DNA of 64,000 nucleotides from Pseudobdellovibrionaceae bacterium. GTDB lineage: Bacteria; Bdellovibrionota; Bdellovibrionia; Bdellovibrionales; Bdellovibrionaceae. A model generated the notes under the pieces. The model was not told the DNA's origin and did no database searches. It saw only the letters and a list, made by a program, of their open reading frames with translations. Positions 1 through 8,541 of this stretch are shown here, one piece after another (the first letter of the stretch is position 1; every line of letters begins with the position of its first letter). A program made the position numbers and the translations under genes. Location of the stretch: positions 111,847 to 175,846 of the forward strand of contig JAHBUW010000011.1 in the NCBI GenBank assembly GCA_019637875.1, given 5' to 3'.

Positions 1-444
1 GTCCTCGTCAACGACACCTACTTTTACTGGATGCACCGGCTGATCCATCACCCGAAGCTTTTTCGCCGCATCCACGCGGTTCATCACGAGTCGCGCTCAC
101 CGAATCCGATGACCGCTTACAGCTTCAGTTTGGCCGAGGGCGTGCTCGAGTTCATTTGGGTGTGGCCGATCGTTCTGCTGATGCCCGTTCACGAGCTGAC
201 GCTCGCGGCGTTCGGGGTTTTCGCGCTGATTTTGAATATCGTGGGTCATTTGGGATTTGAGATCTATCCGGAGTGGACGAAGGACCACGCGGTTTTGAAA
301 TGGCTGAATCGTCCGACCTATCACGATGAACACCATCGACTGTCGCGCGGGAACTACGGTCTGTACTTCACGTTCTGGGATCGTTGGATGGGGACGTTGA
401 GGGAGAGGGTGCGGCCGACTGTGGGTGAGCCGGCCGTCGGTTGA
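1..444 (+). CDS. Sterol desaturase / fatty acid hydroxylase family protein, 3' part only
   Basis: The frame is open from base 1, so the 5' end lies outside the window; 147 codons remain. Three histidine clusters match the di-iron membrane hydroxylase/desaturase family: HRLIHH (codons 12-17), HAVHH (25-29) and YHDEHH near codon 110. Two hydrophobic stretches between the second and third clusters (VLEFIWVWPIVLLM and FGVFALILNIVG) fit the membrane hairpins of the family, which hydroxylates or desaturates lipid or sterol-like substrates using iron and oxygen in the membrane. The substrate cannot be told from this fragment. It converges on the next gene with only a few bases between the stops. The family call is firm; the exact reaction is unknown. 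Confidence 0.8.
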   Translation, partial: VLVNDTYFYWMHRLIHHPKLFRRIHAVHHESRSPNPMTAYSFSLAEGVLEFIWVWPIVLLMPVHELTLAAFGVFALILNIVGHLGFEIYPEWTKDHAVLKWLNRPTYHDEHHRLSRGNYGLYFTFWDRWMGTLRERVRPTVGEPAVG

Positions 445-448
445 AGAC

Positions 449-895
449 CTAGTACTTCGACAGATCCGTGCAGTTGAGCGCGTAGCCGCGTTCGCTGTCG
501 GCGAGGTGGAAGAACTTGTCAGCTTTGCCGATGGCATATGCGCCGGTGGGTTTTTCGCCCATTTCGGTGATCGACAAAACCATATAGCCCTCGGGCACAT
601 CGACGCCGCCGATGCTGAAGATCTTCGCGCTTTTCAAAAAACGCTGCACTTGTTTGGGGTTCGCCAAACGCTGCGCTTCCGCCACCATCTCGTCTTGCGT
701 GAGGGCGCGTCCATCGGCCAAGACGTAGATGTTCACTTGCGAGCCTTTGACCGGGTTCACGGGCGCGGTCCAAAGGGTTTGATCGAAGGCGCCTTGGACT
801 TGCGGATTCTCTTTCTGGATGTGGCAGCGGAGTTCGGCTTGAGCTTGGAGTCCGAGAAGCGCGGTCAGGGCCAGAGTCAGGATTTGTGCTTTCAT
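449..895 (-). CDS. Small secreted protein of unknown function
   Basis: 148 aa. The start at 895 is chosen over an upstream in-frame ATG at 964 because it gives a clean signal peptide (MKAQILTLALTALLGLQAQA) and is preceded by AAAGGAA at good spacing. The mature part starts ELRCHIQKENP and has a second Cys near the C-terminus (YALNCTDLSKY), so one disulfide is possible. It contains the stretch KIFSIGGVDVPEGYMVLSI but no domain I recognise. It is likely periplasmic or outer-membrane associated. It is transcribed toward the desaturase fragment and away from the next secreted protein. Confidence 0.7.
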   Translation of the reverse strand: MKAQILTLALTALLGLQAQAELRCHIQKENPQVQGAFDQTLWTAPVNPVKGSQVNIYVLADGRALTQDEMVAEAQRLANPKQVQRFLKSAKIFSIGGVDVPEGYMVLSITEMGEKPTGAYAIGKADKFFHLADSERGYALNCTDLSKY

Positions 896-1137
896 CTTCA
901 GTTCCTTTCGTGGGCGTTTCGGCCCGGTTGTTTTGATGAATGTAATTTGCGCGATGCGTCGCAAATCCGATAGATCAGGTTTGCAAAAAGTAACTCAAAT
1001 AAATAACCAAAAAGTAAACATACACAAATATTGGAATTAACGTAGATTTTCGGCATGAAGAGAATTCCGGAAGGCCGAAATCACCTTGAGGAACGCAGAC
1101 TTCCTTTCTATTCCGGCCCTTCTAATAAGGAGAAGCC

Positions 1138-1680
1138 ATGAACTTCAAAACCCTGATCCCGAGCCTTTTCATCAGTCTTTTCATCGCGGGACCCGCGTGG
1201 GCCTTCGAACCCCAAGACGTCTGTTCGGCGGTGGGCTGCACTCCCGAAATGAAGGCGATCGCCGACAGCTTCGTTTCCACGCAGCCGGTGCAAATCACCG
1301 AAGGTCGCGTTTACAGCGGTGTTTGTTATTACATCTCGGGTTCGACCAAACCTGAATATGCGCATGCGGGCCTCGCGGTCTTCACCCCGAACGCCGAGCA
1401 GACCGAATATCGCGGCCTGTTCTCGTTCTACGGAAAGCCCAGCGACTACGCCGCGCTCGATTACGAGGCGGCTCTGAAGCGCGTCTCCAGCACGAGCGGC
1501 AACGTGAATGTGCTTCAAAATCTGCCGAAGTATTCGGGCTACCAGCGCGTGAACGGCTCGGCGAATCTGAACTACTGGTTCGGCATGAACGCGGATCAAA
1601 GCCGCATGTCGTTGCTTTCGGTTTGGATCTTCGATGGTGGCTTGGGCCAAGTCGCTTTCTGTGATATGCAAAAGCACTAA
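1138..1680 (+). CDS. Secreted protein of unknown function
   Basis: 180 aa with a signal peptide (MNFKTLIPSLFISLFIAGPAWA) and a strong ribosome site (AAGGAG, 5 nt before ATG). The mature protein has four Cys residues (VCSAVGC near the N-terminus, GVCYY, and FCDMQKH at the end), consistent with two disulfides in an exported protein. No family is recognised. Its stop shares one base with the ATG of the TetR gene (TAATG), so the two are probably co-transcribed. The 170 bp upstream is AT-rich compared with the surroundings and presumably holds the promoter. Confidence 0.75.
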   Translation: MNFKTLIPSLFISLFIAGPAWAFEPQDVCSAVGCTPEMKAIADSFVSTQPVQITEGRVYSGVCYYISGSTKPEYAHAGLAVFTPNAEQTEYRGLFSFYGKPSDYAALDYEAALKRVSSTSGNVNVLQNLPKYSGYQRVNGSANLNYWFGMNADQSRMSLLSVWIFDGGLGQVAFCDMQKH

Positions 1681-2288
1681 TGCGGAAGAAGAAAAAACCG
1701 TCCCCGCGCGTGCCCCGTCAGGAGCGCGCGCAAACGACCTATACCAGCATCCTCGAGGCCACCGAACGTATTCTGCGTACGGAGGGGCTGGGGAAACTCA
1801 GCACGAACCGCATCGCCAAGATCGCGGGCGTGAGCATCGGTTCGGTTTACCAGTATTTCCCGGATAAAAAAGCGATCCTCAAATTGGCGGGCGAAAGTTA
1901 CGGCGAAAAGTATCGCGCCCGTTTCCGCGCGCACGTCGAAGCCGCCAAAGCCACGAATCTGAAGGCCGCCCTGCGCGCGCTTCTGGACGGCGTCGTGCAC
2001 GCCCATCGCTTTGATCCGCGCACGCACGCGGCCATCGCCGAAATCCGCGCGGGACAGCCGCCCGTGAAAGATCGCGGACCTTATTACGACTACTTCGCGA
2101 CGACGCTCGCCGCGCACCGAAGCGAGATCCGTCGCCGCGATCCCGAAATCTACGTGCACGCCGTTTTCCAGACGCTCGATGCGCTGGCCCACGTGATCAC
2201 CGAACGTCGCGTGCCCGGCGGTGACGAAAAGAAATACGCCGACGAGATCGTGCGTATGGTGCATGCTTACCTGACCGTTAAAATGTGA
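1680..2288 (+). CDS. TetR/AcrR family transcriptional regulator
   Basis: 202 aa. After a basic N-terminus (MRKKKKPSPRVPRQER) comes a typical TetR helix-turn-helix: TSILEATERILRTEGLGKLSTNRIAKIAGVS followed by IGSVYQYFPDKKAIL (about residues 22-65). The rest is the variable helical ligand-binding and dimer domain. TetR proteins are usually repressors released by a small molecule. The gene is translationally coupled to the secreted protein before it (TAATG). A palindrome typical of TetR operators overlaps its stop codon and lies upstream of the efflux gene, which suggests that this regulator controls the downstream Bcr/CflA cluster. The ligand is unknown. Confidence 0.92.
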   Translation: MRKKKKPSPRVPRQERAQTTYTSILEATERILRTEGLGKLSTNRIAKIAGVSIGSVYQYFPDKKAILKLAGESYGEKYRARFRAHVEAAKATNLKAALRALLDGVVHAHRFDPRTHAAIAEIRAGQPPVKDRGPYYDYFATTLAAHRSEIRRRDPEIYVHAVFQTLDALAHVITERRVPGGDEKKYADEIVRMVHAYLTVKM

Positions 2289-2300
2289 GCGGTCGCTCAC
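2285..2300. promoter_or_regulatory. Probable TetR operator palindrome
   Basis: GTGAGCG-GT-CGCTCAC: 7-bp perfect inverted arms around a 2-bp centre, overlapping the stop codon of the TetR gene and ahead of the TonB-receptor remnant and efflux gene. The size and TGAGCG..CGCTCA form resemble operators of many TetR-family repressors. I do not see a convincing sigma-70 promoter next to it. Confidence 0.5.
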
Positions 2301-2371
2301 TTCAATTGGCTTGCGATACGGAGCGCGGGATTCGGACCTGAATCCACCGGTTTAAAGGTGTTGCACGCCAA

Positions 2372-2830
2372 ATGAAAGCTGAGTCCCGTTCCCGCCCGGA
2401 CGGCGTTACACTCGCGCGCACGCGGGGACTGGAGTCTTCGCTCAAGCGTCGCTTCGGCCGGATCGAGGCGCGGCTCAGCTATACGCGCAGCCAGGGTGAA
2501 AACGTGACCGATGGCACTCCGCTGACGGCGGTGCCGCGGGACGTGGCGAACGTGGGCGTCGACTATCGTTTCAATGATCGAGTCTCGTCTTACGTGAGCG
2601 CGCTGCATACGGGTGTGCAAGTCGTGGACGACGCCGGAACAAAACTTGATCTTGACCCCTACACGGTTGTAAATGCGGGCGGTACTTACGTCCTTCCGCG
2701 CGCCTGGATGGAGAATTCCAAAGTCGGTTTCGGCGTGCAAAATTTGGCGAACTTGGGACTCGACAACCGCTACGGTTACGGCGAGCTCGGTCGCCGCTAT
2801 TATCTGCGCTTGCAAGTGGAAACTCGATGA
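2372..2830 (+). pseudogene. C-terminal remnant of a TonB-dependent outer-membrane receptor
   Basis: 152 codons resembling the last part of a TonB-dependent receptor barrel. It contains the RTRGLESSLKRRFGRIEARLSYT strand pair typical of the region before the final strands, alternating strands such as YVSALHTG and NAGGTYVLP, and a C-terminal strand RRYYLRLQVETR. The plug domain and most of the barrel (normally 600-800 aa in total) are missing. There is no ribosome site before the ATG and an in-frame TGA lies 33 bp upstream, so this is read as a truncated receptor gene, not a small protein. Its stop overlaps the start of the transporter (ATGA), a fossil of an operon in which the receptor preceded the efflux gene. 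Confidence 0.65.
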
Positions 2831-4059
2831 CCCCGATTCCGATGGACCGACATGAGCTAGACCGCCGCCGCCTCCAAATCATTTTGATCCTGGGGGTGCT
2901 CAGCGCGTTGGGTCCGTTGTCGATCGATATGTACCTGCCGGCGTTCGCGGCCATCGGCGCCGACTTCGGCGTCGCCGTCGATCGGGTGGAGCTTTCGCTG
3001 GCGTCGTATTTTTTGGGCCTGTCCCTGGGGCAGATCTTTTACGGCACGTTGACCGATCGTTACGGTCGCAAGAAACCGCTTTACGCGGGACTCGCCATTT
3101 ACGTGATCGCGGCGGCGGGCTGCGCACTCGCGCGCTCCATCGACCAACTGATCGTGCTGCGTTTTCTGCAAGCGCTGGGGGCTTGCGCGGGCGCGGTGAT
3201 TTCACGCGCCGTCGTGCGTGACCTGTTCGGGCATCGCGAATCCGCCCGCATTTTTTCGGCGCTGCTTTTGGTCATGGGGATCGCGCCCATCGTCGCTCCG
3301 CTCGCCGGGGGATTTCTGGTGAAGTACGCGGCCTGGCCCGTGATCTTCTGGATCTGCGCGGGATTCGCGGCTTTGACCTTGATCGCGCTCGGGATGTTTT
3401 TGCCGGAAAGTAAAGCCGCGGATCCCTCGGTTGAATTCAGCAGAGCTTTTCACGTTTACGCGGGCATCTTCCGTGACCGGGAGTTTTTGCGCAACGCCTT
3501 GGCCGGCGGTTTCGCGCAGGCCGCGATGTTCGCTTACATCACGGCGTCGCCCAACGTGTTCATCAACGTCTTCGGCGTTGCCGAACAAAACTTCGGCTGG
3601 CTGTTCGGTGCGAACGCGGCGGGACTGATTTTGTGCGCGCAAATCAACTCGCGACTGACTCGCAGTTTCCGTCCCGACCAGATCCTGCGGGTGAGCATTT
3701 CCATGATCGCGGTGCTCGGGGTGGTGTTGGTGGCGGTGAGCCTCTGGGGTGGCGGCCTTTGGTTGACGTGGGCGCCGCTCTTTTTGTTCATTTCGACTTT
3801 GGGCGTGACCTTCCCGAATTCGACCGCCGACGCGTTGGCCAGCCAAGGTGTGCGTGCGGGGTCGGCCTCGGCGCTCATCGGAACGATTCAGTTCGTACTT
3901 GCGGCGATGGCGTCCGGAATGGTCAGCGCATTTCACGAGGCGAGCGCGTTTCCGATGGCGGTCACGATGGCGACTTGCGGGATGGCTTCGGCCCTGATTT
4001 ACTTTGGGCTGGAGAAAAAGACATGGCCCGAGGCACCCACCGCAACCTCGTTATCTTAA
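2827..4059 (+). CDS. Bcr/CflA-type MFS drug efflux transporter
   Basis: 410 aa, about 12 hydrophobic segments, the usual length for the Bcr/CflA drug:proton antiporter branch of the major facilitator superfamily. Family hallmarks are visible: the first-segment motif LGPLSIDMYLPAF, the loop 2-3 motif GTLTDRYGRKKPLY, and RFLQALGACAGAVISRAVVRD in segments 4-5. It would sit in the inner membrane and export small hydrophobic compounds. The start overlaps the stop of the receptor remnant (ATGA). The end overlaps the sirtuin gene by 37 bp. It is the likely target of the TetR protein encoded upstream. Confidence 0.92.
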   Translation: MTPIPMDRHELDRRRLQIILILGVLSALGPLSIDMYLPAFAAIGADFGVAVDRVELSLASYFLGLSLGQIFYGTLTDRYGRKKPLYAGLAIYVIAAAGCALARSIDQLIVLRFLQALGACAGAVISRAVVRDLFGHRESARIFSALLLVMGIAPIVAPLAGGFLVKYAAWPVIFWICAGFAALTLIALGMFLPESKAADPSVEFSRAFHVYAGIFRDREFLRNALAGGFAQAAMFAYITASPNVFINVFGVAEQNFGWLFGANAAGLILCAQINSRLTRSFRPDQILRVSISMIAVLGVVLVAVSLWGGGLWLTWAPLFLFISTLGVTFPNSTADALASQGVRAGSASALIGTIQFVLAAMASGMVSAFHEASAFPMAVTMATCGMASALIYFGLEKKTWPEAPTATSLS

Positions 4060-4736
4060 CCGGCGCCGGCATCTCGGCCGAGTCCGGGATCCGCACCTTC
4101 CGCGACGCCGACGGCTTGTGGGAAGATCACCGCATTGAAGACGTCGCGACGCCCGAAGCCTTCGCGCGCGACCCGGTGCTCGTGCAACGGTTCTACAATT
4201 TACGTCGGGCGCAGCTTCTGGAAAAGTCCTTGGCCCCGAACGCGGGGCACTTGGCGCTCGCGCGTTTGGAAGAAGAGTGGGACGGCGACTTTCTGCTCGT
4301 CACCCAAAACGTCGACAATCTGCACGAACGCGCGGGCAGCCGTCGCCTGCTCCACATGCACGGAGAGCTGCAAAAGGTGCTTTGCCTGTCGTGCGAAGGC
4401 CGCTCGTCGTGGACCATGGACTTGAACGCCGAGATTCCGTGTCCGCGTTGCCAAACCTCGGGGCAGCTGCGCCCCGATATCGTGTGGTTCGGCGAGATGC
4501 CCTACCACATGGACGTGATCCAAGAGTCGCTCGAAAGCTGCGGGCTCTTCCTGGCGATCGGGACGTCGGGGCAAGTTTATCCGGCGGCGGGTTTCGTCCG
4601 CTGGGCGGGCCGCGCGCACAAGATCGAGTTGAATCCGCTTTCGACGCCGGTCTCGGATGACTTCGACGAGCACGTGCGGGGGCCCGCAAGCGTGACCGTG
4701 CCGGCGCTCGTCGAAAAACTTCTGGCTAGCGTTTAG
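4023..4736 (+). CDS. cobB: NAD-dependent protein deacylase, SIR2 family (CobB type)
   Basis: 237 aa. Sirtuin motifs in order: GAGISAESGIRTFRD (NAD binding), TQNVDNLHERAG, HMHGEL with the catalytic His, a Cys4 zinc module (CLSC and CPRC), RPDIVWFGEMP, and GTSGQVYPAAGF. The enzyme removes acetyl or related acyl groups from lysines, using NAD. The frame is open far upstream, but ATG 4023 is chosen because it follows GGAG at good spacing and begins just before the conserved domain. It lies within the last 37 bp of the efflux gene, so the two are probably translationally linked, an unusual partner for a deacylase. It converges on the next gene with an 11-bp overlap of 3' ends. Confidence 0.93.
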   Translation: MARGTHRNLVILTGAGISAESGIRTFRDADGLWEDHRIEDVATPEAFARDPVLVQRFYNLRRAQLLEKSLAPNAGHLALARLEEEWDGDFLLVTQNVDNLHERAGSRRLLHMHGELQKVLCLSCEGRSSWTMDLNAEIPCPRCQTSGQLRPDIVWFGEMPYHMDVIQESLESCGLFLAIGTSGQVYPAAGFVRWAGRAHKIELNPLSTPVSDDFDEHVRGPASVTVPALVEKLLASV

Positions 4737-5766
4737 CGGTCGGGGGCACGCGGGTGCCGCGTTGACTGAGCAGACGGCGCACGAGTCCGTCATCGTCCTC
4801 GTCCCACAAATCACCCGTGATCTCTTCGAAGATGTCCTCGATGGTCACCAGGCCCTTCAGCTCGCCGTTCGCCATGACGATCGCCATGTGACGACGTTTT
4901 TCCTGCAGTTGGCGGAGCGTGGGCAGGATCGCGGCGTCGGTCGAAACCGTGACGGCCGGGCGGATCAGCGTTTGCCAGTCGCGACTTCCGGAAGAGGCGA
5001 ACGCCAGAAACTCTTTCGAGTTCAGCGTGCCTTCGAGTTCGTTGTTGTGAATGACGGGCAGGCGCGTGTGTCCGCTTTGGATCACGCGATTCAAAACCGA
5101 TTCGAAATCCGCGCGGTGATCGACGTAGCCGACCTGCGCCCAGGGGAGCATGATGTCGCCGATGCGACGGGTTTCGATGTTCGCCAGATTCACGATGTAC
5201 TGCTGGTGGAACTTCGGGATGCCTTCCAGATCGACGTGTGGCGAGGCCTCGGCGTCTTTTTGTTTCGGCAGGATCTTCAGCAGAAGCTTCGTCGAAATCT
5301 CGAGCAAGGTGACGACGGGGGAAAGCAGCTTTTCGCCGAGTTCCAGCCAGAAAAAGCCGAAGGACAAGACGCGCATGGGGTAACGAAGCGCGATCGTTTT
5401 CGGAACGAGTTCGCCGACCACGACGCTGAAGTAGGTCAGCGGCAGGACGATCGCGGCGATCGCCAGCCCCTCCGACATTCTTTCGGAAAGACCGAACTGC
5501 GCTTCGAAATAGGGGGCGAGAGTTTCCTCGGCGCCGGCTCCGCCGACCGCGGCCGAGATCGCGCCGACGAGCGTGATGCCGATTTGGATCGTCGAGAGCG
5601 CGCGCTCGGGATTGTCTTTCAGCAGCAGGATGCGACCGGCTTGCTGGCTTCCTTTTTTGGCGAGGGAGCGGAGTTCGGGCTTACGGACGGTGACCAACGC
5701 CATTTCAAGGGAGGCCAGCACCGCGTTTAGCCCCAGGCAGATCAGAATGATGAACAATGGACCCAT
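4726..5766 (-). CDS. CNNM/CorC-HlyC family membrane protein with CBS pair
   Basis: 346 aa. The N-terminal half is a CNNM (DUF21) transmembrane domain: FIILICLGLNAVLASLEMALVTVRKPELRSL, then AISAAVGGAGAEETLAPYFE and LPLTYFSVVVGELVPKTIALRYP. The C-terminal half is a pair of CBS domains (ETRRIGDIMLPWAQV and AILPTLRQLQEKRRHMAIV ending GLVTIEDIFEEITGD). A long C-terminal CorC_HlyC domain is absent. Relatives are linked to magnesium/cobalt efflux and ion homeostasis in the inner membrane. An ATG 14 codons further upstream is possible, but the start at 5766 directly precedes the first membrane helix. Confidence 0.9.
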   Translation of the reverse strand: MGPLFIILICLGLNAVLASLEMALVTVRKPELRSLAKKGSQQAGRILLLKDNPERALSTIQIGITLVGAISAAVGGAGAEETLAPYFEAQFGLSERMSEGLAIAAIVLPLTYFSVVVGELVPKTIALRYPMRVLSFGFFWLELGEKLLSPVVTLLEISTKLLLKILPKQKDAEASPHVDLEGIPKFHQQYIVNLANIETRRIGDIMLPWAQVGYVDHRADFESVLNRVIQSGHTRLPVIHNNELEGTLNSKEFLAFASSGSRDWQTLIRPAVTVSTDAAILPTLRQLQEKRRHMAIVMANGELKGLVTIEDIFEEITGDLWDEDDDGLVRRLLSQRGTRVPPTAKR

Positions 5767-5875
5767 AAAGGTGGATCCAGCATGCCTTGACGGCCGTCGG
5801 TTTGGCAAATGCCTACCTGAGCACCGTGTTCAACGCGCTCGGTAGAGGCATTGACTCCATTAAAAATCCACAATT

Positions 5876-7120
5876 TTAGGGATGGAAGTAGGCCGAGATC
5901 AGGAAGCTACTGGTCGCGTACGAAGGATAGTAGTGCGCGCCGACGGAAGGGTAGAAGAAGAGCCACGACTTCGGATATTTCCACGTCAAACTTGCGCCGA
6001 AGCCCACCGTGAGCGGATCGGTCTGCATCGAGGCGATCCGTTCGGCGGACGCTTTACCGGGCGACAGCGAAAGCCCGAACGTCGAATACCAATGGGGCGC
6101 GAAGCGGTACTGCACGTCCGCGTAGTGCGAGATCGGCGAAAGCTGCTCGTGTTCGAAATCCGAGTTCTCGAGCGCCCCGTAGTTGTGATTCATCTGCGCG
6201 AGGTACGAGAACGCCCACTCATCATTCAAGAAATAGTTCCCGATGACCGACAGCCCGTTCTGGTGAAAGCGCAGGGGCAGAAAGCCGGATAGCGAGAACG
6301 TCAAATGCGAGTAGCCGAGGGCGAACGCCCACGGCTCGGAGTTGTAGAAGCCGACCTTCGCCGAAAAGTTGAAGGAGTTGTCGAGCGTGTACAGGAAGGG
6401 ATTCGTGCCGACCTGGATGCCGTCGAACACACCGACGTTGACCGAGTTGAGCAGAAAGAGGCCCTCGATGGAATCCGTGCCGGCGATGCGGGAGTACGAG
6501 AACTGCCAAGGACGCAAGGTCCGTGCGGATTCGGTGCCGTGGGCGTGGAACAGGTCCCCGCGGTCCAGACGACGCTCGATCGTTTCGCTGGCCACCGTCG
6601 TGCGCAGTGAAAAGTCCGATTCGTAGGTTCGCACCGGTGTCGACGTCTCGTAACTGCGAACGGGCGTGGAGGACGGAATCGAGTCGTACGCCGCGACGAC
6701 CGGTGCGGGGCGCGGGCGTTTCGTATTTTTCGAGAGACGGCGGGGAGCCGGCTTCGCGGACGCGCGCACGAGCGCATCGAGGCGCGAGGCTTCGCGGGCA
6801 TGTTTGCGGGAGCGGCGTACGCTCGGTTTCTGGTGAAGGTGATGCAGATCGGATTCAACGTGGGCGCCGCCGACGGCGACACGGTCGTTCGTATGGGTGC
6901 CGCCGAACTCGTCGGGCACTTCGATGCGATGGGCGTCGCGGGTCAGCCGCGTCGGCGTCTTATAAGTGCGGGCGTGGTGGGGCGCGACTTCATAACGTTT
7001 CGCGCGCGCGGCCTTCGATTTCTTCGAGGGCGCCTCTTTCCGCAGACGGACGTTCTGCGCGAAAGCGAGATCGCCCAGCAAAAGAAACAGCGGCAAAAGA
7101 AGAAGAATCACTTTTCTCAA
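5876..7120 (-). CDS. Secreted protein with basic linker and C-terminal outer-membrane-like beta domain
   Basis: 414 aa with a signal peptide (MRKVILLLLPLFLLLGDLAFAQ). Residues 25-190 are low complexity, rich in Lys, Arg, His, Ser and Pro, with the repeated phrase TPVRSYETSTPVRTYES. Residues 200-414 show alternating aromatic and polar strands (NFSAKVGFYNSEPWAFALGYS, WAFSYLAQMNHNY, SWLFFYPSVGAHYYP) and end in an aromatic residue near the C-terminus, as in small outer-membrane barrels. The family is unknown. It overlaps the upstream gene by 4 bp (ATGA) and forms a two-gene operon with another barrel-like protein. Confidence 0.72.
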   Translation of the reverse strand: MRKVILLLLPLFLLLGDLAFAQNVRLRKEAPSKKSKAARAKRYEVAPHHARTYKTPTRLTRDAHRIEVPDEFGGTHTNDRVAVGGAHVESDLHHLHQKPSVRRSRKHAREASRLDALVRASAKPAPRRLSKNTKRPRPAPVVAAYDSIPSSTPVRSYETSTPVRTYESDFSLRTTVASETIERRLDRGDLFHAHGTESARTLRPWQFSYSRIAGTDSIEGLFLLNSVNVGVFDGIQVGTNPFLYTLDNSFNFSAKVGFYNSEPWAFALGYSHLTFSLSGFLPLRFHQNGLSVIGNYFLNDEWAFSYLAQMNHNYGALENSDFEHEQLSPISHYADVQYRFAPHWYSTFGLSLSPGKASAERIASMQTDPLTVGFGASLTWKYPKSWLFFYPSVGAHYYPSYATSSFLISAYFHP

Positions 7121-7755
7121 AAGCGGTACCCCACGTTCAGGCCGACCGAAGGGGTGATCTGTCCGGTATAAAGAAGAAGGGCCTGGCCGCGGAAAAGAAA
7201 TCCGCCGCGTTGGGCGAATTCGTAACCGCCGCCGAAGTTCGGGATCGGCAAGGTCGCCGAGACCAGATCCATTCCGCGCACCAGAAGGTTCGCCTCTTGA
7301 CCGCCGGCTTCGGCTTTCATCGAGATATCCTCGGAACGGCCTTGAATCGAAAGGATGGTGACGCCGCCCGTGACGAAGGCGCGGTGAACGGGCTGAGTGG
7401 TCACGTAGTAATTCGCGAAGAGCGGCAGCGTGATGACGTCGGCGGTGACGCCCATCGCGCCGATGCTTTGGTACGAAAAACCGGCGCCGAACGCGAACTC
7501 GCGCCGGGGGCTGTACTCGGTATTCAATGAATAGTAGCCGCCGCGTCCGAAAAGCTCCGCGTGCAGGGCCCAGTGGCGTTCGGGGGCGGGTTTGGGTTTC
7601 GGGCTTGTCAGCAGCTGGGTTTGGGGCGTCCGCAAAGAGTTGACCTGACGTTTATGGGCCTTCGCGCGCAAGGGGCGGGCGTGCAGCTCGGGCGTCAACA
7701 TCAGGGCGACGAGGCAAAGCGAGAGGGCCAGCTGGAAGTGCCGAAAGAACGTCAT
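7117..7755 (-). CDS. Small outer-membrane beta-barrel-like protein
   Basis: 212 aa from the ATG at 7755 (a GTG two codons earlier is possible). A signal sequence (MTFFRHFQLALSLCLVALMLTPELHA) precedes a short basic linker and then a chain of predicted amphipathic strands: WALHAELFGRGGYYSLNTEY, EFAFGAGFSYQSIGAMG, RAFVTGGVTILS, and a last strand VGLNVGYRF ending in Phe, the usual C-terminal signature of proteins inserted by the BAM machinery. First gene of an operon with the protein that follows, joined by an ATGA overlap. Both have a basic linker before the barrel-like part, so they may be partners or distant paralogues. No family name can be given. Confidence 0.72.
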   Translation of the reverse strand: MTFFRHFQLALSLCLVALMLTPELHARPLRAKAHKRQVNSLRTPQTQLLTSPKPKPAPERHWALHAELFGRGGYYSLNTEYSPRREFAFGAGFSYQSIGAMGVTADVITLPLFANYYVTTQPVHRAFVTGGVTILSIQGRSEDISMKAEAGGQEANLLVRGMDLVSATLPIPNFGGGYEFAQRGGFLFRGQALLLYTGQITPSVGLNVGYRF

Positions 7756-7992
7756 GATCACGGCTATTGAAAACCCGGTGCCTACGGGGGGCCGCTGGGT
7801 TCATTCTGAGCGGGAAGGGACGTGGGGGCGACGGAAACCGGCGCCGACCGTCAAGCCCGCACGCAGGTGTCAGGGGCCGCGCGGAAATTGTCCGTCGGGA
7901 GGGCGACGTTTCATTCCGGGACGTGGGGAGCGCGGTCGTTGTCGGCGCGGGGTCCGGGGCTTGCTGTTCCCTTCCTTCGAGGAGACTTCGCC

Positions 7993-8451
7993 ATGAAATA
8001 TCTGAACTGGGCCTTGATCGTTTCTTTGCTGCCCGTCGTGTTGATTTCGGCCGCCTACGCGGGAACGTCGGAACGCTCCGCGGAGTCGTTGCGGAGACTG
8101 CGCGTTTGGGCCTGCGAAACCGGGATCGCGAAAGCGGATCTCGAGCGGGCGCTGAAGATCCCCGGTCAAAAACGTCTCTACTTCGTGGACCTCGGCCAGC
8201 ATGGCCAGATGAAGCGTCTTTTCTTTTATGAAATCGGCACCGGTCGGATTTCCCAAGCCACGTCGCGTCCTCGCGGGGCGGCCTTCGTGACTTTCGATTC
8301 GCTGGAGGCTCCGCAAAATCCCGTGTGTGAACCCGCACAGGGCGATCACCGGACCGACGAGTCCTTCGAACGCACGGAACGTCTGCCGATGGATTCGGAC
8401 CTTTCGCAGATCGAAATCCATTCCGGTGAAGATCAGGGCGGCCTTCAGTAA
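7993..8451 (+). CDS. Secreted protein of unknown function
   Basis: 152 aa. ATG 7993 follows GAGGAG and starts a signal peptide (MKYLNWALIVSLLPVVLISAAYA); the frame is open further upstream, but that stretch is not protein-like. The mature part has two Cys (VWACETGIAK and NPVCEPAQGD) and a hydrophilic acidic C-terminus (LPMDSDLSQIEIHSGEDQ). No domain recognised. It is divergent from the barrel operon, with about 240 bp between that holds nothing I can name. Confidence 0.65.
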   Translation: MKYLNWALIVSLLPVVLISAAYAGTSERSAESLRRLRVWACETGIAKADLERALKIPGQKRLYFVDLGQHGQMKRLFFYEIGTGRISQATSRPRGAAFVTFDSLEAPQNPVCEPAQGDHRTDESFERTERLPMDSDLSQIEIHSGEDQGGLQ

Positions 8452-8541
8452 TTTCCACCGTACAAAATACCGACACTGGAAAGTGACGAGCTTTGTCCGT
8501 TAAAACCACCGGGTTCAAACCAATTGGTGAGGGAGAATCCG

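Noticed and set aside
3633..4022. N-terminal extension of the sirtuin
   Set aside because: It reads out-of-frame efflux-gene DNA as Gly/Arg/Asp-rich noise; the conserved domain starts at 4023 with a ribosome site.
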